Positions 25,939 to 34,797 of a DNA stretch of 64,000 bases are shown in pieces (the first letter of the stretch is position 1; each line of letters starts with the position of its first letter). This DNA comes from Acidisphaera sp. L21 (lineage in GTDB: Bacteria > Pseudomonadota > Alphaproteobacteria > Acetobacterales > Acetobacteraceae). The position numbers and the translations under genes were made by a program. The notes below the pieces were generated by a model. It did not search any database and was not told the DNA's origin. It saw only the letters and a program-made list of their open reading frames with translations. The stretch lies in the NCBI RefSeq assembly GCF_009765685.1, contig NZ_LMUY01000010.1, positions 57,739 through 121,738 of the forward strand, read 5' to 3'.

Positions 25939-26910
25939 ATGAAGAAACTCCTTCTCGCCCTGTCTCTGGTGTCCGGCGGCCTGCTGCCCGGTCTTGCGGC
26001 TGCGCGTCCGCTGGCGTTCGTCATCAACTCCGCCGAGGCCTCGGTGAGCATGATCGACATGGACACCAAGGAGGAGGTCAAGCGCATCCCCGTCCTGCGC
26101 GAGCCGCACCACATGGCGCTGACGCCGGATGGCAAGTCGCTACTGATTGGCGACACCGCTGGGAATGCCGTGTTCTTCCTGGACCCCGTGACCGGGGACG
26201 TGCAGCGCCGGGCGACCATCAGCGACCCGTATCAGCTGCAGTATAGCCCGGACAGCAAGTGGATGGTGGTGGCCGGTCTGGCCCGCAATCAGATTGACAT
26301 CTATGACGCCGCGACCCTGACATTGGCGCACCGGATTCCCGCGTCCTCGATGCCGAGCCATATCAATTTCTCGCCCGATTCCTCGGTGACCTATGTCAGC
26401 CTGCAGGGAACCGACGCATTGATGGCGATTGACGTTCACACCGGCGCGGTGCTGTGGAACACCAAGATCGGCAAAAGCCCCGCGGGCGTGCTGTGGCTGG
26501 ATGGCAAGATCCTGGTCGGGATCATGGGTGCCGACTACGTCGCCGTGGTGAACCCGGCCAATGGCGCGGTGGAACGTAAGATCGTCACCGCCAAGGGCGC
26601 CCATAACCTGTTCATCTCCCCGGATTCTCACACGCTGTATGTGTGCAATCGGGTCGATGGCAGTATCTCCGTCCTGGACCCGAAGACGCTGGCCGTCCGC
26701 GGCCGCATCGCGATGTCCGGCGGCCCCGATGACATGGATTTCGCGCCCGACGGAAAGATCTGGGTCACCCGCCGCTGGGCGCACACCGTGGCATTGCTGG
26801 ACCCGGCGACCGGCCAGTTCACCACGATCGAGACAGGTCGCTCGCCGCACGGCATTTGGCTGAACACCCATCCGAACCAACCTGCACCGACGCGGGTGAG
26901 TGCGAAATAG
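25939..26910 (+). CDS. Periplasmic YVTN-type beta-propeller protein
   Basis: 323-residue exported protein with a signal peptide (MKKLLLALSLVSGGLLPGLA, cleavage after 'AAA') and about seven blades of the YVTN/lactonase-like kind: 'LAFVINSAEASVSMIDMDTK', 'PHHMALTPDGKSLLIGDTAG', 'LFISPDSHTLYVCNRVDGSI', 'GGPDDMDFAPDGKIWVTRRW'. Such propellers often serve as binding or scaffolding proteins, sometimes beside metal or cofactor redox enzymes. Its last codon overlaps the GTG of the following hydroxylase by 1 nt (TAGTG), indicating a two-gene operon. Confidence 0.88.
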   Translation: MKKLLLALSLVSGGLLPGLAAARPLAFVINSAEASVSMIDMDTKEEVKRIPVLREPHHMALTPDGKSLLIGDTAGNAVFFLDPVTGDVQRRATISDPYQLQYSPDSKWMVVAGLARNQIDIYDAATLTLAHRIPASSMPSHINFSPDSSVTYVSLQGTDALMAIDVHTGAVLWNTKIGKSPAGVLWLDGKILVGIMGADYVAVVNPANGAVERKIVTAKGAHNLFISPDSHTLYVCNRVDGSISVLDPKTLAVRGRIAMSGGPDDMDFAPDGKIWVTRRWAHTVALLDPATGQFTTIETGRSPHGIWLNTHPNQPAPTRVSAK

Positions 26911-27881
26911 TGGACCCGTTCGACACTGCGGCGGGTTGGCTGCAGGAACACTTTGTCATCCCGCTGCTGTACCAGCTGGACATGATGCAGTGGGAGGATG
27001 TGGGCTACGGCTGGGCGCTGTTCGCCGTCTACGGCGTGGCCCAAGTGTTCATCACCCTGGCGATCTGCCTACCGCTCGAGCGGTGGCGCCCGGTGGAAAC
27101 CTGGCCCGACGCGAAGGCGGTCACCATCGATGTGGTCTACACCCTCATCAACCGTATCGGCGTGCTGCCGCTCGTGACCTTCGTGCTGTTCTACCAGGTG
27201 CAGGTGTGGCTAACCGGCACGTTGACCGACCACGGCATCGTTCCGCCCACGCTGGAACTGCTGATCCCCGGCTTGCTTGGCCATCAGATCCTCACCTTCG
27301 TGCTGTACGCGATCATCTTGGATTTCGGCGAGTATTGGCGTCATCGGCTGAGCCATATGTTCGGCTGGTGGTGGGCGCTGCACTCTCTGCATCATGCCCA
27401 GCGGCAGATGACGTTCTGGTCCGATGACCGCAATCACGTGATCGACGAGGTGATCTCGTTCCTGTGGTCCGCCGCGATCGCGTTGCTCATCGGCATCCCG
27501 CCGCTCCAATTCCCGCTGCTGATCCTGGTGCTGCGCTTCCTGGAAAGCCTCAGCCATGCCAACGCCCGGGTGTCCTTCGGCCGCGCAGGGAATCGCGTGT
27601 TGATCTCCCCGCGTTTCCATCGTGCGCATCACGGCGTGCTCGCTGCCGGGCAACAGAGCTGCAACTACGGCGCGATCCTGCCGGTCTGGGACATCGTGTT
27701 CCGCACCGCCGATTTCGGTCGCGAATACGTCCGCACCGGCGACCCATCTGGCGAGGAAGCGCTGCACACCGGCACCTGGTGGCAGCAGCAGAGCGCGGGC
27801 TGGCGGCGAATGGTGGCTATGCTGCGGCGCAAGCGCTCCAAGTCGGCGCGTTCCCGGGCGGGAACCGACCTGGCGGCCTAG
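26910..27881 (+). CDS. Fatty acid hydroxylase / sterol desaturase family membrane protein
   Basis: 323-residue membrane di-iron enzyme. The histidine clusters are in order: 'HRLSHMFGWWWALHSLHHAQ' (HX4H and HX2HH) and 'RFHRAHHGV' (HX2HH), with further His between. Four or more hydrophobic segments precede them. The family hydroxylates or desaturates lipids; the substrate here is unknown. The GTG at 26910 was chosen because it overlaps the propeller stop in a TAGTG junction; an in-frame ATG at 26856 lies inside the propeller gene. The 3' end overlaps convergent cysK by 4 nt. Confidence 0.9.
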   Translation: MDPFDTAAGWLQEHFVIPLLYQLDMMQWEDVGYGWALFAVYGVAQVFITLAICLPLERWRPVETWPDAKAVTIDVVYTLINRIGVLPLVTFVLFYQVQVWLTGTLTDHGIVPPTLELLIPGLLGHQILTFVLYAIILDFGEYWRHRLSHMFGWWWALHSLHHAQRQMTFWSDDRNHVIDEVISFLWSAAIALLIGIPPLQFPLLILVLRFLESLSHANARVSFGRAGNRVLISPRFHRAHHGVLAAGQQSCNYGAILPVWDIVFRTADFGREYVRTGDPSGEEALHTGTWWQQQSAGWRRMVAMLRRKRSKSARSRAGTDLAA

Positions 27882-28885
27882 GCTAGCCAGGCGGGGACTG
27901 GCAGTTCTTTGCTGCGTAGGAACTCCGGGTTGAACAGCTTGGATTGATACCGCGCGCCGCCATCGCACAGAATGGTGACGACGGTGTGCCCCGGGCCCAT
28001 CGCCCGGGCCACCCGGATCGCTGCGGCCACGTTCAGTCCGGCCGAGCCTCCGATCGACAGCCCTTCGTGCTGCAGCAGGTCGAACACCTGCTCCAATGCT
28101 TCGGGATCCGGGATGCGGACGGCGTCGTCGATCGGCATGTCCTTCAGGTTTGCGGTGACCCGGCCCTGGCCGATCCCTTCGGTCACCGAACTGCCGGCGG
28201 ATTTCAGTTCGCCTGTTTTCACCCAGTCATACAGTGCGCTGCCATCGGGGTCGGCCAGCACGATCCGCACATCCGGCCGCTCCGCCTTCAGCGCCAGCGC
28301 CACCCCGGCCAGCGTGCCGCCCGACCCGCAGGAGCATGTGAACGCATCCACCTTGCCGCCGGTCTGCTGCCAGATTTCCGGCCCCGTGGTGGTGCGATGG
28401 CCCTCGCGGTTGGCGACGTTATCGAATTGGTTTGCCCAGACTGCGCCCAAATCCTGCGCCAGCCGCTCGGAATAGCGAACGTAGTTACCGGGGTCGGAAT
28501 AGGGTTTTGCTGGCACCAGGCGCAAATCGGCACCGATCATGCGCAGGAAGTCGATCTTCTCCCGGCTCTGCGTGTCCGGCATCACGATGACGCTGCGATA
28601 GCCGCGGGCGTTCGCCACCAGGGTCAGCCCGATGCCGGTATTCCCCGCCGTGCCCTCTACGATGGTGCCGCCCGGCGTCAATACGCCGCGGGCCTCTGCA
28701 TCGGTGATGATGGCCAAGGCGGCGCGGTCCTTCACCGAGCCGCCGGGATTCATGAACTCCGCCTTGCCCAGGATGGTGCAGCCTGTCGCCTCCGACGCGC
28801 GGCGTAGCAGGATCAGCGGGGTGTTGCCGATCGACGCCTCCATCCCGCTGGTGAAATGCGGTGCCTCATTTGTGCTTTGCGTCAT
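27878..28885 (-). CDS. cysK: Cysteine synthase A family PLP enzyme
   Basis: 335-residue fold-type II PLP enzyme catalysing O-acetylserine plus sulfide to cysteine. The PLP lysine is in 'FMNPGGSVKDRAAL'; the substrate loop is 'EGTAGNTGIG' (most CysK have a TSGNTG core, here TAGNTG); the phosphate cradle is 'CSCGSGGTLAG'; and 'GSAGLNVAAAI' lies near the C-terminus. The ATG at 28885 has GGAAGG about 9 nt upstream. It diverges from the rhodanese gene with 39 nt between starts. The altered loop means a related PLP activity cannot be excluded. Confidence 0.88.
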   Translation of the reverse strand: MTQSTNEAPHFTSGMEASIGNTPLILLRRASEATGCTILGKAEFMNPGGSVKDRAALAIITDAEARGVLTPGGTIVEGTAGNTGIGLTLVANARGYRSVIVMPDTQSREKIDFLRMIGADLRLVPAKPYSDPGNYVRYSERLAQDLGAVWANQFDNVANREGHRTTTGPEIWQQTGGKVDAFTCSCGSGGTLAGVALALKAERPDVRIVLADPDGSALYDWVKTGELKSAGSSVTEGIGQGRVTANLKDMPIDDAVRIPDPEALEQVFDLLQHEGLSIGGSAGLNVAAAIRVARAMGPGHTVVTILCDGGARYQSKLFNPEFLRSKELPVPAWLA

Positions 28886-28924
28886 GCTAGGGCACCTTCC
28901 GCGCCAATCCGAGGAGTGAGGAAC

Positions 28925-29335
28925 ATGGTGGACAACGTCGCGCCGAAACAGGTGTGGGAGGCGCTGGTCAGCGATGCCCACGCCAAGTTGGTGGATGTGC
29001 GCACCGATATGGAATGGGCGCAGATTGGCGTGCCCGATCTGGACGGGGCCGGCAAGACGCCGACGCTGATTTCCTGGCAGGTCGCGCCGACCATGCAGGT
29101 GAACGCCGGGTTCGTGGACGATCTGAAATCAGCGGGGCTCACGCCGGAAGACCATATCTATTTTCTATGCCGCAGCGGCGTTCGCTCGCTGGCGGCGGCG
29201 CATGCAGCCCAGGCGGCGGGTTTTCCGCACGTCTACAACATCGCCGACGGCTTCGAGGGACCTCCGAACGGCCAAGGCATCCGCGGTGAAGTCGCCGGCT
29301 GGCAAGCCGACGAACTGCCATGGAAGCAGAACTGA
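28925..29335 (+). CDS. Rhodanese-like domain protein
   Basis: 136-residue single rhodanese domain. Motifs: 'HAKLVDVRTDMEWAQIGVPD', active-site loop 'IYFLCRSGVRSLAAAHAAQA' with the catalytic Cys, and 'GFPHVYNIADGFEGPPNGQG'. The final GEVAGWQ-type segment is usual for alphaproteobacterial members. A strong GAGG/GAGGA ribosome site precedes the ATG. Divergent pairing with the cysteine synthase gene suggests a role in sulfur transfer. Confidence 0.92.
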   Translation: MVDNVAPKQVWEALVSDAHAKLVDVRTDMEWAQIGVPDLDGAGKTPTLISWQVAPTMQVNAGFVDDLKSAGLTPEDHIYFLCRSGVRSLAAAHAAQAAGFPHVYNIADGFEGPPNGQGIRGEVAGWQADELPWKQN

Positions 29336-29343
29336 CCCCGGCG

Positions 29344-30195
29344 CTATTGGTCGTACAGCACCCGTAGCACCACGAACCACGGGTAGCGCGTATCCACGAC
29401 GCCGGTCGCCGGGTCGGAGATCATGCCGGTCGGCGTGGTGGGAATATGCTTTTCGGTGACGCTGTCGTCCACGTTGCCGCCGATCACCGTTAACTGGCCG
29501 GGCGACACGGCGACGACGATGTCGCAATGCCCGGGGAAGGATGTGGTCGGCAGATCGTCATAGGTCAGCGCCCGGCTGCCGCCACGGCCCAGGCAGATCA
29601 GATCGCCCTGTTGCGGCGCATACGCTTCCGGCCGTTCTGCCACCACCACGCCCGACCCGGCGCCGCCGGCATTCGCCTGCTCCTTAGCGGCGTTGATGTA
29701 GACAGCGTGGGCGGCGCCATAGGGAAACCGCTCCCCAGCGCCCGCGATACGCATGATGTACGAAATGAAGGCGGCCGACCACGGGTAGTTGGCGTCGTGG
29801 GTGAACACCGTTCCATTGCCGTCATGCTCGCCGGTCCAGTATGCGGTGACGGAGCCGCTATCTTGGCTTTCCCACCAATATTCGCCGACGCGCTGCCACA
29901 TGCCAGGAAACCGCTCGGGCTTGTCCGCTAGTGGAGTCGGCGGCCGCCCTTCCGGCGAGGCGTCATCCACCGGCGAGCCCCACAAGCGCCATTCCCGCAG
30001 CGCGATCGCCACCGCGTCCGCGCGTCCGAACGGGGCGTAGTTGAGGCGGGAAAACGGGGGCACCTGCCCGAACCCGGCCGCGGGTACCTGCGGCACGGAG
30101 GGGGAGGTGACCAACGCCGACTTGGGCGGGGTGGCGGAGCAGGCGGCAAGGAGACTTGCGGCCACCAGGGCCGGGACCAGACGAAGCATCATCAA
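29344..30195 (-). CDS. DUF2272 domain lipoprotein
   Basis: 283-residue protein. A type II signal peptide with lipobox 'SLLAACSAT' predicts lipid attachment at Cys19. The DUF2272 core includes 'EYWWESQDSGSVTAYWTGEH', 'HDANYPWSAAFISYIMRIAG', 'PYGAAHAVYINAAKEQANAG', 'PQQGDLICLGRG' and 'FPGHCDIVVAV'. The pattern Trp-Ser-Ala-Ala, then His and GHCDIVV resembles NlpC/P60-like and CHAP-like hydrolase folds, so a peptidoglycan-related role is possible (inference). It begins 8 nt after mtnA ends. Confidence 0.88.
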   Translation of the reverse strand: MMMLRLVPALVAASLLAACSATPPKSALVTSPSVPQVPAAGFGQVPPFSRLNYAPFGRADAVAIALREWRLWGSPVDDASPEGRPPTPLADKPERFPGMWQRVGEYWWESQDSGSVTAYWTGEHDGNGTVFTHDANYPWSAAFISYIMRIAGAGERFPYGAAHAVYINAAKEQANAGGAGSGVVVAERPEAYAPQQGDLICLGRGGSRALTYDDLPTTSFPGHCDIVVAVSPGQLTVIGGNVDDSVTEKHIPTTPTGMISDPATGVVDTRYPWFVVLRVLYDQ

Positions 30196-30203
30196 TGCGG
30201 GAC

Positions 30204-31295
30204 TCAGACTTGTTCGGGAAAGAGGGAGGCGAGGCCTGCGGCACTAGCGTCGCAACGCCCGCGCTCGGTCACGATGCCTGTGACCAGCCGGGCAGGCGTG
30301 ACATCGAAGGCCGGGTTGGCAGCGGGGCTACCCGTGGGGGCAGTGCGCACGGTGGCCACCTTGCCGTCCAGGCCGCGGCCGGTCACGGTGGTGACCTCGG
30401 CGGCGTCCCGCTCCTCGATCTCGATCTCGGCCAAGCCGTCCGAGACGGTCCAGTCGATGGTGGAGGAAGGGCAGGCGACCCAGAACGGCACGTCGTTATC
30501 TTTCGCCGCCAAGGCCTTCAGGTAGGTGCCGATCTTGTTGGCGACGTCCCCTGTCCGGGTGACGCGATCGGTGCCGACGATCACCAGGTCTACGTTGCCG
30601 TGCTGCATCAGATGGCCGCCGGCGTTGTCGGCGATCACCGTGTGCTTCACACCGTGCCGCCCCAATTCCCAGGCGGTGAGGAAGGCGCCCTGGTTGCGTG
30701 GCCGGGTCTCGTCGACCCAGACCTCGACTGGGATGTGTTGCTCATGCGCCATGTAGATCGGCGCCAGCGCGGTGCCCCAATCGACCGTGGCCAGCCAGCC
30801 GGCGTTGCAATGCGTCAGCACCCGGGCTGGGCGGCCGGTACGTTCATGCACCTCGCGGATCAAGCCCACGCCGTGCTCGCCGATGGCGTGGTTCTGCGCA
30901 ACGTCTTCCTCCGCGATCAACCCGGCCTCCTCGTAGGCAACGCGCTGGCGGTCCGCGAAGCCGGTATTCCGCAGCCGGGTCAGCATGCGGTTGGTGGCCC
31001 AGCGCAGGTTGACGGCGGTCGGCCGGGTCGCATTCAGCGTCTCGGCCGCACGTTCCATCGCGTCGGTAGAGCAATCGTTGCGGATCGCCAGGGCCAAACC
31101 ATACGCCGCGACCGCGCCGATTAGCGGTGCGCCACGGATCTGCATGGTGCGGATGGCGTGCGCCGCCTCCGACAGGGTGGTCAGCCGCAGAAAGTCCAGC
31201 GACCAAGGCAGTTTGGTCTGGTCGATGATCCGGACCGACCATCCATCGGACGGCTCCAGCCAGACGGAGCGATAGGGTGTGCCGTCGATCTTCAC
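30204..31295 (-). CDS. mtnA: S-methyl-5-thioribose-1-phosphate isomerase MtnA
   Basis: 363-residue enzyme of the methionine salvage pathway converting methylthioribose 1-phosphate to methylthioribulose 1-phosphate. Family signatures: 'MQIRGAPLIGAVAAYGLALA', catalytic Cys in 'VLTHCNAGWLATVDWGTALA', catalytic Asp in 'VIVGTDRVTRTGDVANKIGT' and the 'DNAGGHLMQ' segment, and 'VPFWVACPSSTIDW'. Length is normal. No other mtn gene is in the window. It lies 9 nt after the UPF0262 gene and is likely cotranscribed. Confidence 0.96.
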   Translation of the reverse strand: MKIDGTPYRSVWLEPSDGWSVRIIDQTKLPWSLDFLRLTTLSEAAHAIRTMQIRGAPLIGAVAAYGLALAIRNDCSTDAMERAAETLNATRPTAVNLRWATNRMLTRLRNTGFADRQRVAYEEAGLIAEEDVAQNHAIGEHGVGLIREVHERTGRPARVLTHCNAGWLATVDWGTALAPIYMAHEQHIPVEVWVDETRPRNQGAFLTAWELGRHGVKHTVIADNAGGHLMQHGNVDLVIVGTDRVTRTGDVANKIGTYLKALAAKDNDVPFWVACPSSTIDWTVSDGLAEIEIEERDAAEVTTVTGRGLDGKVATVRTAPTGSPAANPAFDVTPARLVTGIVTERGRCDASAAGLASLFPEQV

Positions 31296-31304
31296 GAAAG
31301 CCTC

Positions 31305-31790
31305 TCAGATACGCTGGTGGAGAACGCACACCAGAGTGAATAGGCGGCGTGCAGTTTCGAAATCGATGGTCACCTTGCCGTCCAGCCGCTCGACCATCAG
31401 GGTGGCGCCTTCGTTGTGCAGCCCGCGGCGACCCATGTCGATGGCCTGGATGCGATCGGCGCGGCCCTCTTCCATCGCCATGACGTGGCTGTCGACCAGC
31501 ATCTGGTAGTCCTTCACCAGGCCGCGGAACGGGCCCATGGCCAGGGCGATGGAATGCAGCGGCGTGTCCGCCAGATCGCGGACGTCGAACACCAATCGTC
31601 CTTCCTGCACCGACAGATGCAGGACGTAAGGGCCAGGATGATGTGCCAGGGCAAATCGGTTCTCGGCCGCCAAGTCGTTGGTGGCCTGAACGCGGTCGGC
31701 CTCCTGGATTGGTGACAAGCGTGTCAGCGCCTCCCCATCCAGCACGACGCTGTCGATCCGGTCGCAGGCTGCTATGTCGGCTCCGCTCAC
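31305..31790 (-). CDS. UPF0262 family protein
   Basis: 161-residue protein of an alphaproteobacterial family without known function. Recognised by 'YVLHLSVQEGRLVFDVRD', 'LAMGPFRGLVKDYQMLVDSH', 'RIQAIDMGRRGLHNEGATLM' and the terminal 'FETARRLFTLVCVLHQRI'. Cytoplasmic, no membrane segments. Its presence supports an alphaproteobacterial origin. It sits between the DUF983 gene (13 nt away) and mtnA (9 nt away). Confidence 0.92.
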   Translation of the reverse strand: MSGADIAACDRIDSVVLDGEALTRLSPIQEADRVQATNDLAAENRFALAHHPGPYVLHLSVQEGRLVFDVRDLADTPLHSIALAMGPFRGLVKDYQMLVDSHVMAMEEGRADRIQAIDMGRRGLHNEGATLMVERLDGKVTIDFETARRLFTLVCVLHQRI

Positions 31791-31803
31791 GCGTCGGCCC
31801 CGA

Positions 31804-32229
31804 TCACTCGCCAGCGGGCTTCATCAGGCCGAGTTTCAGCATCAGACCGAGCGTGGCACCCTTGATCGGCCTTAGCAGCCCCATCGACATCACCACGGTG
31901 GTCGGCAGCCAGATGGCGGCTTGCACCCAATAGGGCGGGTCGTAGGCCTGGTAGACCAGGAACATCGCTGTAATCACCACGTGCGCGACGATGAACACGG
32001 TGAAATATGGCGGCGCGTCATCGGCGCGAACCTCGCCCAGCGGCGCTCCGCACACGGCGCATTCCGGCACCACGCGCAGATAGCCGATGAAGGCGTGCGT
32101 TTTGCCGCAGGCCGGGCACAAACCACGCGCACCGCGCCCCATGGCCACCAGCAGCGGCGGGACGGGCCAGGGCGGTACTTCCGGGGAGCGGTTCGGTTGC
32201 CACCGGGTCGGGACTTGGGTGTCGGGCAT
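31804..32229 (-). CDS. DUF983 family membrane protein
   Basis: 141-residue protein. A CXXC pair, 'GLCPACGKTHAFIGYLRVVP' and 'ECAVCGAPL', forms a probable zinc ribbon, followed by two membrane helices ('PYFTVFIVAHVVITAMFLVY' and 'VQAAIWLPTTVVMSMGLLRP'). This layout matches DUF983. The ATG at 32229 (MPDTQVPT) was preferred to an upstream ATG at 32274. DUF983 genes are sometimes found beside cytochrome oxidase genes, but not here. Confidence 0.88.
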   Translation of the reverse strand: MPDTQVPTRWQPNRSPEVPPWPVPPLLVAMGRGARGLCPACGKTHAFIGYLRVVPECAVCGAPLGEVRADDAPPYFTVFIVAHVVITAMFLVYQAYDPPYWVQAAIWLPTTVVMSMGLLRPIKGATLGLMLKLGLMKPAGE

Positions 32230-32291
32230 GATAGCGGCCTCAGGCAGGTGGGCAGCCCGCAACATATAGGTCATTCCGGCGCGTAATGCGA

Positions 32292-33143
32292 TTAGTCATC
32301 CTCGACAGTTTTGCGTTGCAGCCGCCGCACGGCACCGGGATAGACCCCCAGGATGCGTAGCTCCTTCGAGAAGAAGGCCAGTTCCTCCAACGCGCGCGCC
32401 ACGTTCGGGTGGTCCGGATGGCCCTCCACGTCGCACAGGAACTGTGTGGCGGTGAACTCGCCGGCAAGCATGTAGCTTTCCAGCTTCGTCATGTTCACGC
32501 CGTTGGTGGCAAACCCACCCAGGGATTTATACAGCGCGGCTGGCACGTTGCGGACGTGAAAGATGAACGTCGTCAACGTGTTGGGTGCATCTGGCGTATG
32601 CGGCCCGGCATCGCGCGAGGTGATGTAGAACCGGGTCGTATTGTCCCGCGAATCCTCCACATTGGCGCGCAGGATGGTCAGCCCATACATCTCCGCCGCC
32701 AGTGAGGACGCGATCGCCGCGTCCTCCTTCGTGCCGCGCGCTGCGATCATCTGCGCCGCCCCGGCAGTGTCCGCCTCGATCACCGCCTGCACGCCCAGTT
32801 CGCGCACGATCTTGCGCACCTGGCCGAGCGCCACGGCATGGGAGTGGACGCGCTTGATGTCGCCGATGGTGGCGCCGGGCACGCCCAGCAGGCAGTGCTC
32901 CACGCGCTGGAAATGTTCGCCCACGATGTGCAGGCCGCTGCCCGGCAGCAGGGAGTGGATGTCCGGCACCCGGCCGGCCAGGCTGTTCTCGCACGGCAGC
33001 ATAGCCAGTTCGGCGATGCCGTTGCGCACCGCATCGATCGCCTGTTCGAACGTGTCGCAGGGCAGGGTGGTGCGGCCCGGCAGCGCCGCCCGGCAAGCGA
33101 GGTCGGAATAGGCGCCGGGGCGGCCCTGGAACGAGACGGTCAT
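32292..33143 (-). CDS. pheA: Prephenate dehydratase
   Basis: 283-residue monofunctional enzyme converting prephenate to phenylpyruvate. Catalytic domain: 'TVSFQGRPGAYSDLACRAAL', 'AMLPCENSLAGRVPDIHSLL', 'HSHAVALGQVRKIV', and the essential Thr/Phe in 'NTTRFYITSRD'. The C-terminal ACT domain ('LTTFIFHVRNVPAALYKSLG', 'NMTKLESYMLAGEFTATQFL') is the phenylalanine feedback site, with ESYM replacing the enteric ESRP as is usual in alphaproteobacteria. The ATG at 33143 overlaps the kdsB stop by 4 nt, the conserved kdsB-pheA arrangement. Confidence 0.96.
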   Translation of the reverse strand: MTVSFQGRPGAYSDLACRAALPGRTTLPCDTFEQAIDAVRNGIAELAMLPCENSLAGRVPDIHSLLPGSGLHIVGEHFQRVEHCLLGVPGATIGDIKRVHSHAVALGQVRKIVRELGVQAVIEADTAGAAQMIAARGTKEDAAIASSLAAEMYGLTILRANVEDSRDNTTRFYITSRDAGPHTPDAPNTLTTFIFHVRNVPAALYKSLGGFATNGVNMTKLESYMLAGEFTATQFLCDVEGHPDHPNVARALEELAFFSKELRILGVYPGAVRRLQRKTVEDD

Positions 33144-33877
33144 GCCATTAGCGCCCGGGCGCGGGCCAGATCGGCGGGCGTGTCGACCCCGAACGGGCCG
33201 TGTTCCACCCGCGTGCAAGCGATCCGCATTCCAGCCTCCAGCGCGCGGAGTTGCTCCAGGCTTTCCCGCCGCTCCAGCGGGCTTTCGGGTAACGCCACGA
33301 ATCGGGCCAGCGCGGTGCGGCGGAATGCGTAGATGCCGATGTGGTGCCATAGCGGCCCGTCGCCGGAGGGCACGCGGGCGCGGGAGAAATAGAGCGCCTG
33401 CGACACGGCGCGCCCCCGCTCGAACACGCAGGCGGCCTTCACGAAGGAGGGGTTGGCCGCCTCCTCCTCCGACTCGATGGGGGCGACCAGGGTCGCGATG
33501 TCGATCGACGGATCCGCGAGCGGACCGATCACGGCGCGCAGGGCCGCTGGGTCCAGTGTCGGCGTGTCGCCCTGCACGTTCACCACCACGTCATGCCGGG
33601 CCTGCGGGTCCAATTCGCCCAACGCCGCATGCACCCGGTCGGAGCCGGAGGGCAGCGACGGGTCGGTCATGACGGCGGTACCGCCGGCCTTGCGCACCGC
33701 CTCGGCGATTTCGGGGTCGGCGCAGGCAACCGCGACGGGGCCGATCCCCGCCTCCTGCGCACGGTGCATCACGTGCACGATCATGGGCAGGCCAACGATA
33801 TCGGCCAGCGGCTTGCCGGGCAGCCGGGTGGAAGCCATGCGCGCGGGAATGATGATGATGGGGTTCAACGGCGACAC
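33140..33877 (-). CDS. kdsB: 3-deoxy-manno-octulosonate cytidylyltransferase
   Basis: 245-residue enzyme activating Kdo as CMP-Kdo for lipid A core synthesis. Signatures: 'IIIIPARMASTRLPGKPLAD', 'SGSDRVHAAL', 'VVNVQGDTPTLDP', 'LWHHIGIYAFRR' and 'LPESPLERRESLEQLRALEA'. The start is uncertain: the GTG at 33877 gives a normal length, while a TTG at 33904 would add nine residues; neither has a strong ribosome site. With kdsD at 14 kb and lptABC, the window holds several steps of LPS biogenesis. Confidence 0.95.
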   Translation of the reverse strand: MSPLNPIIIIPARMASTRLPGKPLADIVGLPMIVHVMHRAQEAGIGPVAVACADPEIAEAVRKAGGTAVMTDPSLPSGSDRVHAALGELDPQARHDVVVNVQGDTPTLDPAALRAVIGPLADPSIDIATLVAPIESEEEAANPSFVKAACVFERGRAVSQALYFSRARVPSGDGPLWHHIGIYAFRRTALARFVALPESPLERRESLEQLRALEAGMRIACTRVEHGPFGVDTPADLARARALMA

Positions 33878-33966
33878 TCGAGGGTCTGAGGGACAGGTTT
33901 GCAAACGGGGCTGTCCAGCTTAGGTATGGAGCCTATGGCGCGCAAACCGCGCTGAACGCAACGGAG

Positions 33967-34797
33967 TTGCCCGATGGCGAACGGCCAGTCCACCCCGCAG
34001 CCCCGGTCGTCCAGATAGACCTCGATCTCGCCCTCGCCGCGGCAACGGCGGCGGCGGACGTGGCCGGGGCCGCCATCCGCCCGTGGTTCCGCGCCGGCAT
34101 CGCCGCGGAGATGAAGGGCGACGAAAGCCCCGTCACCCTGGCGGACCAGCAGGCGGAGGCGGTGATGCGGGCCCTGCTCGCCGAACGCTTCCCGGACCAC
34201 GCCGTGTTGGGTGAGGAGGCCGGAGAGGATCGGCCAGGCGCCCGGTTCCGCTGGGTGCTGGACCCGATCGACGGCACGCGCGCCTTCATCACCGGGCGCC
34301 CGCAATTCGGCACGCTGGTGGCGCTGCTGGATGGCGACACGCCGATACTGGGCGTCATCGATCAATGTATCACCGGGGAGCGCTGGATCGGCGTGGCCGG
34401 CCGCCCCACCGAGTTCCGCGGGTCCTACGGCCGCGCCGGCTGCCGCCCGTGCGCCAGCTTGGCGGAGGCGGAGTTGAGCTGCACCTCCCCCGCCATCTTC
34501 ACGACGACGGAGCAGCCGCGCTGGAACCAACTGTCCCGCCACGTGCGCCGGGTATCCTGGGGCGGCGACTGCTACGCCTACGGCTTGCTGGCGCTGGGCC
34601 AGCTCGACATCGTGGCGGAGGCGACGCTGAAGATCTGGGACTGGGCCGCCCTGGTGCCCGTGATCTCCGGCGCTGGCGGCAGTATCACCGACTGGAACGG
34701 CATGCCGCTACGCCCCGATGGCGATGGCACCGTGCTCGCCCTGGGTGACCCGGCGTTGCTGCAACCCGCCCTCCTCGCCCTGAAGGACGCACTATGA
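33967..34797 (+). CDS. Inositol monophosphatase-family phosphatase (HisN-like)
   Basis: About 276 residues. Metal-binding motifs: Glu-Glu in 'AVLGEEAGEDRPGARF', 'WVLDPIDGTRAFITGRPQFG' and the C-terminal 'ATLKIWDWAALVPVISGAGG'. The 'RAFITGRPQFGT' form is typical of the histidinol-phosphatase-like branch, so histidinol phosphate is a candidate substrate. The start is problematic: the frame opens with TTG at 33967. An ATG at 33974 with GGAG 7 nt upstream is in another frame and stops after 14 codons at 34018. A small N-terminal frameshift or a leader peptide is possible. It overlaps yejA by 4 nt. Confidence 0.88.
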   Translation: MPDGERPVHPAAPVVQIDLDLALAAATAAADVAGAAIRPWFRAGIAAEMKGDESPVTLADQQAEAVMRALLAERFPDHAVLGEEAGEDRPGARFRWVLDPIDGTRAFITGRPQFGTLVALLDGDTPILGVIDQCITGERWIGVAGRPTEFRGSYGRAGCRPCASLAEAELSCTSPAIFTTTEQPRWNQLSRHVRRVSWGGDCYAYGLLALGQLDIVAEATLKIWDWAALVPVISGAGGSITDWNGMPLRPDGDGTVLALGDPALLQPALLALKDAL

